NCBI RefSeq assembly: GCF_028550595.1
Contig: NZ_JAQQGN010000004.1
Location: 186,001-250,000, forward strand
Length of the DNA stretch: 64,000 nt
Origin: Luteimonas sp. BLCC-B24
GTDB taxonomy: Bacteria > Pseudomonadota > Gammaproteobacteria > Xanthomonadales > Xanthomonadaceae
Direction of reading: 5' to 3'
Made by a program: the position numbers and the translations under genes. Under the pieces are notes generated by a model. The model ran no database searches, was not told the DNA's origin, and saw only the letters and a program-made list of their open reading frames with translations. Within the stretch, counting starts at the first letter, position 1. Each line of letters opens with the position of its first letter. Of this stretch, positions 46,563-54,989 are shown piece after piece.

Positions 46563-47132
46563 TCACCGGCGACGCTGCTCGGCCACCTGACGCCGGTGCA
46601 GGCGGAAGAGGTGACGGTCGAGGGCTTCCACCAGATCCGGGCGCAGGTCGACGAACGCCAGCCACACGCGGCTTCCGTGCGCCGCCGGGTGGCTGGCGAG
46701 GACCTCCGCGGGGAGTTCGAGATGATCGGGCAGCCAGTCGGCCGGCTGGAGGCGGGCGATGACCCGTTCGCCGGCCGCGACATCGACGGGCGCGTCCAGA
46801 CCGACCCGCAACCCGACCCGTGACCAGCGCACCGGCTGTTCGGGCAGTTCGTGCACCCGCGCCAGACGTCCGATCAGGCCGAGGATCAGATCCAGCTTGG
46901 CGTCCATGCGCTGCGCCAGCAGCGGCAGGTCGCCGTGTTCCTCCCCGCCGTCGTCCTTGCGCAGATCCTCGATCTGCGCCAGACCCGAGAGCAGGGCCAC
47001 CGCCTGGGCCTGACGGCCCCGGCCGACGGCCGGCTCGACCGCGACCGGCAGATCGACATCGCAGCTCAACGAGTCGCCGAACAGGCGCGCGTCCAGCGCG
47101 TCGACGTCCGGCGGGTCGTCGGCCGATCTCAT
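46563..47132 (-). CDS. PilZ-like protein of the fliS-fliT operon
   Basis: A 189-residue protein. A helical first half (QAQAVALLSGLAQIEDLRKD, KLDLILGLIGRLARVHELP) is followed by a beta-rich part (PVRWSRVGLRVGL, RVIARLQPADWLPDHLELPA, RVWLAFVDLRPDLVEALDRH) that reads like an atypical PilZ domain lacking the RxxxR and DxSxxG c-di-GMP motifs. Atypical PilZ proteins are found at this place in xanthomonad flagellar clusters. The start overlaps the fliT-like stop (ATGA). Function unproven. Confidence 0.72.
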   Translation of the reverse strand: MRSADDPPDVDALDARLFGDSLSCDVDLPVAVEPAVGRGRQAQAVALLSGLAQIEDLRKDDGGEEHGDLPLLAQRMDAKLDLILGLIGRLARVHELPEQPVRWSRVGLRVGLDAPVDVAAGERVIARLQPADWLPDHLELPAEVLASHPAAHGSRVWLAFVDLRPDLVEALDRHLFRLHRRQVAEQRRR

Positions 47133-47422
47133 CTCGCATCCCCGGCGTAGGCACGCGAGGCGTGTTCGGTCCGGCGTGCCGCGCGCAGGGCTTCGCCGAT
47201 GACGTGCTTGCGCTCGTGCATCTGCAGCAGAAGGCTGTTCTGCAACTGCAGCAGTCCGCGCAGGGCCTCGACCGGTGCCTGCGGACCGACCTCGGCGATG
47301 TAGAGGTGCAGCCGCTCGTGATACTCGGTCATCTGCGCGCTCGCGTCGTGGACGTCTCCGGCCAGCGCGGTTTCGAGCGCATCCAGACGCATGTGCAGCT
47401 CGGCGAGGTCCGGCGTGGTCAC
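47129..47422 (-). CDS. fliT: FliT-like export chaperone candidate
   Basis: A 97-residue helical protein starting at a GTG overlapping the fliS stop (GTGA). Two to three helices (LHMRLDALETALAGDVHDAS, YHERLHLYIAEV, LLQLQNSLLLQMHERKHVIG) match the size and all-helical nature of FliT, the FliD chaperone. Sequence identity to known FliT is not evident by eye, so the call rests on size, fold and the fliD-fliS-fliT order. Confidence 0.65.
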   Translation of the reverse strand: MTTPDLAELHMRLDALETALAGDVHDASAQMTEYHERLHLYIAEVGPQAPVEALRGLLQLQNSLLLQMHERKHVIGEALRAARRTEHASRAYAGDAR

Positions 47423-47838
47423 GCCGCGGCTCCGGCGGTGATCGGCGTGGCGGCCGGCTGGATCGCGTGCCACGCGGATTCGATTTCCACCAGCAGGGCC
47501 AGCGCTTCCTGCAGTGCGGCGACGTCGTTGTGCAGGTTGGCCTCGGTCAGCCGGCGCACCAGATAGTCGTAGAGCGAGGCGAGATTGCCGGCGATCTCGC
47601 CGCCGGCTTCGTGGTCGAGGGAGCCGTTGAGATGGCTCACGATCGCGCAGGCCTCGCCGATCGCCTTGCCCTTGCGCAGCTGGTCGCCGTTCTCCAGGCA
47701 GGCTTCGGCCAGCCGGATCCGCTCGCAGGCGCCGGCCAGCAGCAGCGCGATCAGCTTGTGCGGATCGGCCTCGGCGACGCTGGTGGCCACGGCCATGCGT
47801 CGGTACTGATCTGCATGCTGGCGGCTGGTTCCGTACAT
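47419..47838 (-). CDS. fliS: Flagellin export chaperone FliS
   Basis: A 139-residue FliS: YRRMAVATSVAEADPHKLIA LLLAGACERI with the family's Tyr-rich start MYGTS, then NGSLDHEAGGEIAGNLASLY and DYLVRRLTEANLHND. It caps the flagellin C-terminus before export. A sigma-28-like site with N16 spacing lies 42 bp upstream. Confidence 0.94.
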   Translation of the reverse strand: MYGTSRQHADQYRRMAVATSVAEADPHKLIALLLAGACERIRLAEACLENGDQLRKGKAIGEACAIVSHLNGSLDHEAGGEIAGNLASLYDYLVRRLTEANLHNDVAALQEALALLVEIESAWHAIQPAATPITAGAAA

Positions 47839-47880
47839 GGAGTGCTCCTGGGAAATCGAGGCCGCGTGGCCGACACTGGG

Positions 47881-47908
47881 ATATCGGCGGCGCAGGCCCC
47901 GGACTTGA
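47881..47908 (-). promoter_or_regulatory. Sigma-28-like site before fliS (16-nt spacer)
   Basis: TCAA, 16 nt, GCCGATAT on the minus strand, in the 73-bp fliD-fliS gap. Boxes match the family here but the spacer is one base longer than in the other sites, so it may be weaker. Confidence 0.55.
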
Positions 47909-47911
47909 GCC

Positions 47912-49249
47912 TCAGTTCCTGTTGGTGTTGGTCGACGACAACAGACTGTTGAGCGAGCTGCTGCTGCTCTGCATCTGGACGACCATCATTTCCATCGCGG
48001 TGAACTGCGCGGTGTACAGGCTCGACAGCCGGGTCATGCGGGTGTCGAGCGCGTCGAGCTGCTTCTCGAGGTCGGACACCTGCTTGTTCAGCCCTTCGGT
48101 CTTCTTGACCAGGCTGCCCCCGATGGAATCGAGATTGTCCTTGAGCACCGTCGACAGCTTGGTCGTGTATGCGCCCTCGGCGCCGAACAGCGCCGTGGCC
48201 GCGTCCGGCCTGGCCGCGATCGCGGCCGAAAAATCGCTCGCGCTGAAACTCAGCTGGCCGTCCTTGCCCGCCGTGATGCCGAGCGCTTTCAGCCCTTCGG
48301 AGTGCTCGCCGATCTGGGTGCGGAGCTGCTGCTGCAGCGTGCGCACGAGCGAGTCGCCATTGAGCGCCGCGGCGGCTTTGGTGGTCGGGTTGTAGGCGCT
48401 GCTGGATTTGAGGGTGCTGAGGACGCTGTTGTACGCCGTCACGAACGAGGCGACGTTCGCCGACAGGGCCTCGTTGTCCTGGGCGATGCGCAGGGTCTGG
48501 GTGCCGTCGGTCACACGTGTGAGCTCCAGCGTCGTGCCGGGAACGAGACCCGACACGCTGTTGCTCGACGAGCGCCGTTCGAGACCGTCGACGAACACCA
48601 CGGCGTCGCTCGCCGCGACGGTCTGGGTCAAGGCCCCGCCCGCGCCCGTGGTCAGCGCCTGCAGGCCGCCGTCACCGCCGTCGGCCGTGATGGTCAAGGC
48701 ATTGGCGATGCCGGTGCCGGCCGCGGTGAAGACCAGGTGCTGTCCTTGGCTGGACGTGACCACGGTCGCGCCGACGCCCTTGCCGCCGGCCGCGCGGTTC
48801 ACCGCGTTGGCGATGTCGGTCAGGGTGGCGCCCTCGTCGATCTCGACGTCCAGACGTCCGTCCTCGCCCCAGGCGAACTGCAGGGTGCCGCTGCCCGGTG
48901 TCGCATCCGCGGCATAGCCGGCCGACGCGAGCTTCTGCGCGCCGGCGAGGGCGTCGACGCGCACGCTGTAGGTGCCCGGCACCGCGCCGCTCGCCGCGAC
49001 CGCGGTGAAGCCCGCATCCGCGGGCACGGTGGCCTTGAACGCGGGTTTGTCGGCGCTGCTGGTCAGGCGATTCAGCGCCGTCTGCAGATTGGCCATCGAA
49101 CTGCGTACCTGACCGACCGCCGACAGCTTCGCATTGACCGCCGTGCCGGCGGTCGTGATGCGCTTTTCGGTCGGCGCGCGCGACGCCGACACCAGGCTGG
49201 CGACGAGGCTGGGAATGTCGATGCCGGAACCGGTTGCGGAAATAGCCAT
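47912..49249 (-). CDS. fliD: Flagellar filament cap protein FliD
   Basis: A 445-residue FliD: N-terminal D0/D1 part (ATGSGIDIPSLVASLVSASR), central domains, and the C-terminal coiled region (LNKQVSDLEKQLDALDTRMT, LYTAQFTAMEMMVVQMQSSS). It caps the filament and folds exported flagellin. Length is typical. It has a sigma-28 promoter 62 bp upstream. Confidence 0.96.
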   Translation of the reverse strand: MAISATGSGIDIPSLVASLVSASRAPTEKRITTAGTAVNAKLSAVGQVRSSMANLQTALNRLTSSADKPAFKATVPADAGFTAVAASGAVPGTYSVRVDALAGAQKLASAGYAADATPGSGTLQFAWGEDGRLDVEIDEGATLTDIANAVNRAAGGKGVGATVVTSSQGQHLVFTAAGTGIANALTITADGGDGGLQALTTGAGGALTQTVAASDAVVFVDGLERRSSSNSVSGLVPGTTLELTRVTDGTQTLRIAQDNEALSANVASFVTAYNSVLSTLKSSSAYNPTTKAAAALNGDSLVRTLQQQLRTQIGEHSEGLKALGITAGKDGQLSFSASDFSAAIAARPDAATALFGAEGAYTTKLSTVLKDNLDSIGGSLVKKTEGLNKQVSDLEKQLDALDTRMTRLSSLYTAQFTAMEMMVVQMQSSSSSLNSLLSSTNTNRN

Positions 49250-49311
49250 ATCGATCGCCTGTTAACTGGAGGGGCCTGACAGCGCCGTCCGCGCACGCGT
49301 GACCACATGGG

Positions 49312-49338
49312 GTATCGGCGATGTCCGGCAGGACTTGA
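49312..49338 (-). promoter_or_regulatory. Sigma-28 promoter of fliD
   Basis: TCAA, 15 nt, GCCGATAC on the minus strand, boxes identical to those of cheR, motC and the PilZ gene. It lies in the 152-bp gap after the large glycosyltransferase gene; no clear terminator of that gene is seen. Confidence 0.8.
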
Positions 49339-49401
49339 ATGGTGCTGCCGGCGTGCAAGAACCATGCCGCGCGCCGCGCCGTGGCCCGCACCCGGGCGTG
49401 G

Positions 49402-52400
49402 TCACTCCGGCAACCATTGCGACAGCCAGTGGGCCGCGGAGGCCTCGTCGAGCATCCAGTCGCGATGCACCGCGTCGCGCAGCGCGTCGCCGGCCCGGGC
49501 CGCGGCATCGAGGTCGTGGGTGTGCATGCGGATGGCCTCCACCCAGTCCCGGAAGCGCGGCTTCACCCGGGTCACCGGCAGCGCGCCGCGATAGGGCGCC
49601 ACGTCGCTGCAGACGACCGGGAATCCGCACGCACCGTATTCGAGCAGCCGCAGGTTGCTCTTGCAGCGGTTGAAGAGATTGTCCTCGAGCGGCGCCAGGG
49701 CGAGGTCGAGGTCCAGGCCCGCGAGCCGGGCCGGATAGTCCTCGATCGCGACGCCGGGATGGAACTCGTGCACATAAGGCCGGAGCTTGTCCGGGCACAT
49801 GCCCAGGAACACCCATTCCACCTCGTCGGCCAGTTCGCGCACGACGTCGGCGATCAGTTCCAGGTCGCCGCGGTGGCCGGCACCGCCGCCCCAGCCGACG
49901 CGCGGTCGCTGGCCCCGACGCCGTTGCGCCGTCACCGCCCCCCACCACGGCAGCGGCAAGCGGTTCTCGACGACCCGGATGTCCGGATGCAACCCGGCGA
50001 GCGCCTCGGCGAGCGGCGCGGTCGACACCACGAAGCGGTCGACCAGCTTCAGGGCGTCGCGCATCGTCTTGAGCACATCGTTCGGCAACTGGCCGCGGTG
50101 CGCGCTCTTCATCGGCATGTTGGGCAGGTAATCGTCGAGCTCGGCCACCTTGAAGGCGCGGCTCCAGCGGAGCATGCGCTTCTGCGGTTCCAACTGGCCC
50201 TTGAGCATCTGCCGCTGCAGCACCACCACATCCGGCGACAGACGCTCGATCTCGACCGGGCTGCTGTAGCGGGCGCCGACACGTACGTCGGCGACGCCGA
50301 ATCCGTTCATCGCGGCCGCCGGCTGGATCACCCGGTAATGGCCGCAGCCGAAGCGGTCCGCGGGCAGTGCCAGCGCCACCGGGAGTGGACGCCAGGACAG
50401 CGGGTTCCAGGTGAAGGTGGGATCGGTCTCGACCTGGAAGGCGGGGCCGTTCAGCGTGAGGTTGCGGTTGTAGGCCGGATCGTTCGCCACCGCCGGCAGC
50501 CAGCGGTCGTAGAACGCGTCCTGCTCGCCGACGAAGCGTTTCGCCTTGGCTTCGAGGGCGCTGGTGTCCACCCGTGCCTGGCTGACGCTGCCTTCGTGCA
50601 GCAAGACCGCGTGCGGCGTCCATAACACCAGATGTCCCGCGGCGCGCGCCTTCAGGCACAGGTCGACGTCGTTGTAGGACACCTTGAAGGCCTCCTCGTC
50701 GAGCCCGCCGACCGCCTCGTACAGGGACTTGCGGATCATCAGGCAGGCGCCGGTCACCGCACTGTAGTTCTGGTCCACCCGGAGCCGGTGCATGTACCCG
50801 GGGGCGTCGTGCGGATCGCCGATGAAGGGATGCTCGGCAGGCCCGCGCAGGCCGAGCACGACGCCCGCGTGCTGGATGCGACCGTCCGGATACAGCAGCT
50901 TGGCGCCCACCACACCGACCTCCGGCCGCTGCGCGTGGTTGAGCATCGCATCGAGCCAGTCCTCGCGCAGGACCGCGGTATCGTTGTTGAGCAGCACCAG
51001 ATACTCGCCGCGCGCGTGTCGCGCCGCGAGATTGTTCATCGCCGAATAGTTGAACGGCTGCGGATACCGGATCACCTGCAGCTGCTGGCTGCCCATGGCC
51101 TCGATGCCGTCGAGCCAGGTGCACGCATCCGCATCGGTACTGCCGTTGTCGACGATCAGCACCTCGTAGTTCTGGTAGGCGGTCTTCTCCAGCAGACTCT
51201 CGACGCAACGACGCAGCATGCCCAGCTGGTTCTTCGTCGGAATGATGATCGACACGCCCGGCGTCGCCGCATGGCCATAGCGGATGCGGTAGCAGCCGGG
51301 GTGATGCGCATCGACCGCAGCCTGGTCGTAGCCGCGGTTGCGCAGGTGGCGGAGCAGGGCCTCGGTTTCGGACTGGCGGGTGCGGATCTCCTGCTGGGGC
51401 AGGATCAGCAGCGGTTCGTGGACATGGCCCAGGCCGTCGATGCCGCCGGCGTCGATCAGACGCAGCAGAAGATCGAATTCCGGGGCATCCGCGAACGCCG
51501 GATCGAAGCCGCCGGCCTCGAGAAACACGTCGCGCCGCACCAGCCAGTGGCGTGCCAGTCCCGAAGGCATCGACAGCAGCAGGTCGAGGTTGAAGTCCGG
51601 GCGCAGCAGGGCCGACAGTTCCCCGTCGGCGCCGCGCATCATCTCGTCGGCATACACCGCGCGCAGGCCGTCGGTCCCGAGCAGCGCATGGGCGAGTACG
51701 AGCAGGCCGGCGGGCGTGAAGGTCTCGCCGGCATCGACCATCAGCATCCAGTCGAACGGGTAGGTCGCGCAGGTGCGGTTGATGGCCGACAGGACATCCT
51801 CGTCCGGTGCGAGGGGCACATGCTGCATCTGCGGCAGGGCCGCATCGGGCGGCGGGACCGGCCCGCCGATGACGAAGAGGTCGGCCGGGGCATGCCCGGG
51901 CTGCGCCTTGAGACTGTCCAGCGTCGCACCGAGGGCGGCGGTGTCGTGCCCGGCACGGATCAGCACCGCGATGCGCGGGGCCTCGCCCATTCCGGGACGT
52001 GCCGCCATCAGGCTCGCCTGCACGGGGGTCGGCGTGCGGGGCGCCAACCAGTGCCGCAGCGGATCGATCGGTTCCAGGCCGCGCGCCATCCGCTTGATGC
52101 GACGGCCGAGATCGAGGGTCTCGACCGCGTCGGGCGTCTCCAGCGGTGCAACCCGCACCAGATGGTTGTCGACATCACGATGCCAACCGGACTCGCGGAT
52201 GGTGCGCTTGAAGTACGCGTACCACTCGTTGCCGATGTTGGGATCGAGCAGGCTGGCGTGGCTGGTCTGCTCGCGCGAGACCCGGAAACTCGACAGCGGT
52301 TCGACCAGATACACCAGGTCGCCGAGGCGCATCAGGTTGACGTGCATCGTCAGGTCGCCCAGCCAGCTGACCTTGCGGCCGCCGAGCGAAAACTGCTTGC

Positions 52401-53043
52401 CGGCCAGCGGAAGCACCTGTTCACGGCGGACCATCACCGAGCTCGGCTCGCCGATGAAATTGAGGGTCCAGTCGGCGAGCAGCGACACCAGCTGCGTCCC
52501 GTCGACCCGGACATCGGTGGCGAACGGCGAGCGTGTCGCGCCGATATCCGGCAGGCGATTGCCCTGCTCGTCGATCCTGTGGCGACGCGAGGTCACGAGT
52601 GCGACGTCGGGGTGCCGGTCGAGCACATCCGCCAGCCTGCGCAGACAGCCGGGCAGCAGGAGGTCGTCGTCGTACAGGAACTTGATGTAGCGCCCGCGCG
52701 CGCGCCGGATGCATTCGCCGACGTTGCCTTCCTCGCCGAGCGGCACGAGGTTGCGGAAGTAGCGCACGCGCGGCCCCTCTTGGCGTGCCGCATAGCGCGC
52801 GACGATGTCGGCGATCGCATTGCCCGCACTGTCGTCGCAGACCACGACCTCGAAGTCCTCGAAGTCCTGTTCCACCGCACTGCGAAGCGCCGCCTCGAGA
52901 TAGTGGGGCTTGTAGGCGGGGATCGCGATGGTGACGCCGACGACGTCGGCCGGCGCGAGCGGGTGGGTGTCGTTCGCGTCGGGGGTGTCCAGGTGCAGAG
53001 TCACGGTGGCTCCAGAAACTCGATCGGATGAAAGGATGGGCAT
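49402..53043 (-). CDS. Large multidomain glycosyltransferase of the flagellin locus
   Basis: A 1213-residue protein with four glycosyltransferase-like parts. (1) GT2 about 35-280: VGVTIAIPAYKPHYLEAALR, KFLYDDDLLLPG. (2) A degenerate GT2 about 350-590: IAVLIRAGHDTAALGATLDS, with no clear DxD. (3) GT2 about 605-870: VSIIIPTKNQLGMLRRCVES, LIVDNGSTD, LVLLNNDTAVL. (4) GT4-like about 890-1210: FGCGHYRVIQPAAAMNGFG, EYGACGFPVVCSD. Lying between fliC and fliD, it likely builds the glycan on flagellin. Its ATG overlaps the methyltransferase stop (TGATG). Sugar specificities are unknown. Confidence 0.88.
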   Translation of the reverse strand: MPILSSDRVSGATVTLHLDTPDANDTHPLAPADVVGVTIAIPAYKPHYLEAALRSAVEQDFEDFEVVVCDDSAGNAIADIVARYAARQEGPRVRYFRNLVPLGEEGNVGECIRRARGRYIKFLYDDDLLLPGCLRRLADVLDRHPDVALVTSRRHRIDEQGNRLPDIGATRSPFATDVRVDGTQLVSLLADWTLNFIGEPSSVMVRREQVLPLAGKQFSLGGRKVSWLGDLTMHVNLMRLGDLVYLVEPLSSFRVSREQTSHASLLDPNIGNEWYAYFKRTIRESGWHRDVDNHLVRVAPLETPDAVETLDLGRRIKRMARGLEPIDPLRHWLAPRTPTPVQASLMAARPGMGEAPRIAVLIRAGHDTAALGATLDSLKAQPGHAPADLFVIGGPVPPPDAALPQMQHVPLAPDEDVLSAINRTCATYPFDWMLMVDAGETFTPAGLLVLAHALLGTDGLRAVYADEMMRGADGELSALLRPDFNLDLLLSMPSGLARHWLVRRDVFLEAGGFDPAFADAPEFDLLLRLIDAGGIDGLGHVHEPLLILPQQEIRTRQSETEALLRHLRNRGYDQAAVDAHHPGCYRIRYGHAATPGVSIIIPTKNQLGMLRRCVESLLEKTAYQNYEVLIVDNGSTDADACTWLDGIEAMGSQQLQVIRYPQPFNYSAMNNLAARHARGEYLVLLNNDTAVLREDWLDAMLNHAQRPEVGVVGAKLLYPDGRIQHAGVVLGLRGPAEHPFIGDPHDAPGYMHRLRVDQNYSAVTGACLMIRKSLYEAVGGLDEEAFKVSYNDVDLCLKARAAGHLVLWTPHAVLLHEGSVSQARVDTSALEAKAKRFVGEQDAFYDRWLPAVANDPAYNRNLTLNGPAFQVETDPTFTWNPLSWRPLPVALALPADRFGCGHYRVIQPAAAMNGFGVADVRVGARYSSPVEIERLSPDVVVLQRQMLKGQLEPQKRMLRWSRAFKVAELDDYLPNMPMKSAHRGQLPNDVLKTMRDALKLVDRFVVSTAPLAEALAGLHPDIRVVENRLPLPWWGAVTAQRRRGQRPRVGWGGGAGHRGDLELIADVVRELADEVEWVFLGMCPDKLRPYVHEFHPGVAIEDYPARLAGLDLDLALAPLEDNLFNRCKSNLRLLEYGACGFPVVCSDVAPYRGALPVTRVKPRFRDWVEAIRMHTHDLDAAARAGDALRDAVHRDWMLDEASAAHWLSQWLPE

Positions 53044-53807
53044 CACGCGAGCACGAAGATCGGTCGGTTGAGGAACTCGCCGAGTTCATCCTTGCGGTGG
53101 CCGTTTGCCTCGTCGAGGTCGCGGTAGACGATCGCGCCGTCGGAATCGCGCTCGGCCACGCCGATGTGGCGGACCTGCCACGTACCGCGCACGCCCGAGG
53201 TCACGAAATCGACCAGCTCGGCGATGCTGCCGTGCGCGAAGAGGCCTGCATGCCGGTCGCCCTTCCAGTTGAATCCCAGCTGGAACACCAGCGTGTCGCA
53301 GTGATCGCGCATCCGTTCCAGGCTGCGGACAATGTCGCGGCGCGCACCGTCGACCGACAGCGTACGGTCCCCGTAGTCGTCGCCCACGTGGTGCAGCACG
53401 TTCAGAAGCAGGGCCATGTCGTAATGCCCGGACTCGCGTTCGAAGTCGAAGTAGCGCCCACGGACCTCCATGCGCGCCTCGAGCGCGAGCGCGGCGCGTG
53501 CGGCCTGTAGAAACGCGGCGTGGTCCGCGCTGCCTTCGTAGGCCGTCGCGTGACGCGCGCCCAGACGCAGTAGCTCCAGCAGGAAGAACCCGCCATTGCT
53601 GCCGATATCCAGCAGGCTTTTCTCCTGCACTTCGACGCGGTCCACGATGTAGCGCAGGCGGGCCGACTCGTACCGGCGCAGGGCCGGCAGCGCGGCATCG
53701 GTCAGGTGCGGCGCGAGCAACGCCGGGATCTCCTGGTAGCAGGCGTGTTTGCTGCCCAGGCGGGTGCGCTCGAAGGTCGCGTGCAGCGTGGTCAGGAGAT
53801 TGGACAT
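53043..53807 (-). CDS. SAM-dependent methyltransferase of the flagellin locus
   Basis: A 254-residue class I methyltransferase: SAM motif I LLDIGSNGGFFLLELLRLGA (about 73-92), acidic strand YEGS, motif IV region YDMALLLNVLHHVGDDYG. A product similar to DUF1698/CmoB-like or sugar O/N-methyltransferases would fit; the substrate cannot be told from sequence. It overlaps the ATP-grasp gene by 16 bp and the glycosyltransferase by 1 bp, so all belong to one operon and probably one glycan. Confidence 0.85.
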   Translation of the reverse strand: MSNLLTTLHATFERTRLGSKHACYQEIPALLAPHLTDAALPALRRYESARLRYIVDRVEVQEKSLLDIGSNGGFFLLELLRLGARHATAYEGSADHAAFLQAARAALALEARMEVRGRYFDFERESGHYDMALLLNVLHHVGDDYGDRTLSVDGARRDIVRSLERMRDHCDTLVFQLGFNWKGDRHAGLFAHGSIAELVDFVTSGVRGTWQVRHIGVAERDSDGAIVYRDLDEANGHRKDELGEFLNRPIFVLA

Positions 53808-54973
53808 GGTGGAACCCGTTGTCGTGTGGGGGCGCAGCCGCGGCTTCGCATGCGGCGCGACGTCAATGCATTGAAAATCTCGCCCAGGAACAGCAGCAGG
53901 CTGTCGCGCCTGAGATACACATCGCGAGCGAGCAGCCCCATGCGCTCGCGCACCGGCATCTGGCGCGCGGCCGGATAGACCCGTGGCCGGCGTCCGCATG
54001 CGTGGTCTGCCAGCCAGCCGCCGAGCCAGGCATAGCGTCCGCACGACGGGTCGCGCAGCGGCGGGTGCCGCATGCCCGCGAACGCTTCGGGCAGGAAACC
54101 GGCGCGGTCGGCGAGGCTCCACGGCCCCCAGAAGCGCGGATTGACTTCGATGAGGTGATGCACCCCGTCCAGCGCCATGGTTTCGATCATGGCGTAGCCG
54201 TGAAAGCCCAGGCTGAGAAACAGCGCGGTCAGCTGCTCGCGCGTGCGCACGTCCGGGCAGGCGCACAGCTCGGCGGCGATGATCGACTTGCCGTTCGCCT
54301 GCTGCAGCAGATTGCGCTGATAGGCGAACGTGGCGACGCCGTCGCGGCTGAAGTGCGCGAGGTAGTAGTAGCTCGCGCCGTCGAGATAGCGCTGGAAGAA
54401 GTAGTCGGCCGTGTGCGCCTGCGCCAGAAACCGGTCCAGCGCCGCCACGTCGTGGATCAGCTCCGGATAGAGCTTGCGCCCATCCGCGGCGAACTCGCAT
54501 CGTGGTTTCGCCACCAGGGGCAGCGACGCGGGCAGCGGCGCGTCCAGCGCCGGCGGCAGCTGCAGCCCGAACCGCGCCGCATGGTCGAGCAGGCTGGCCT
54601 TGTCGGACACCGCCGTGTACATGGCCTCGGACACCAGCGCCACCGTCAGGCCCGCCTGTTCGAACGCGGTCCTGTGGCGGAGGATCAGACGGTTGATCGA
54701 CTCCGCCGTCGGCACGAACGTGAGCACGTCGCCGGCGTGGCGCGCAGCCAGCTGACGTACGCACTCGAGCATGTCCTCGAGGTCCAGCGTGTCGACCCGG
54801 CGGGTGGCGCCGATCCATCGGCGATACGCGGTGCGACGCAGCGGATCCGCGCCTGGGCGGGCGACCAGGGAGCAGGGCACCGCGCGCCTTGCGAAGGACC
54901 GGCATATCGCGAGCACGGCGCGCTCGTTCGCACCGGTGAAGATCACATGGCGGGTGGCGGGAGGTGCAACCAA
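53792..54973 (-). CDS. ATP-grasp ligase of the flagellin locus
   Basis: A 393-residue ATP-grasp protein of the carbamoyl-phosphate-synthase-like group: N-terminal Rossmann part (HVIFTGANERAVLAICRSFA), ATP-binding lysine-rich strand LPLVAKPRCEF, Mg-binding end MIETMALDGVHHLIEVNPRF with E and N. Such enzymes join a carboxylate to an amine. In this operon it could attach an amino acid or hydroxy acid to the aminosugar made by the VioA-like enzyme; that step is an inference. The last 35 residues are basic and unstructured. Confidence 0.85.
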   Translation of the reverse strand: MVAPPATRHVIFTGANERAVLAICRSFARRAVPCSLVARPGADPLRRTAYRRWIGATRRVDTLDLEDMLECVRQLAARHAGDVLTFVPTAESINRLILRHRTAFEQAGLTVALVSEAMYTAVSDKASLLDHAARFGLQLPPALDAPLPASLPLVAKPRCEFAADGRKLYPELIHDVAALDRFLAQAHTADYFFQRYLDGASYYYLAHFSRDGVATFAYQRNLLQQANGKSIIAAELCACPDVRTREQLTALFLSLGFHGYAMIETMALDGVHHLIEVNPRFWGPWSLADRAGFLPEAFAGMRHPPLRDPSCGRYAWLGGWLADHACGRRPRVYPAARQMPVRERMGLLARDVYLRRDSLLLFLGEIFNALTSRRMRSRGCAPTRQRVPPCPIS

Positions 54974-54989
54974 GGCCGGCGTCCTTCGG

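Noticed and set aside
47129-47422. FlgM-like anti-sigma factor
   Set aside because: Size fits, but position after fliS and the helical pattern fit FliT better; no FlgM sigma-binding motif was seen. FlgM is probably outside the window.
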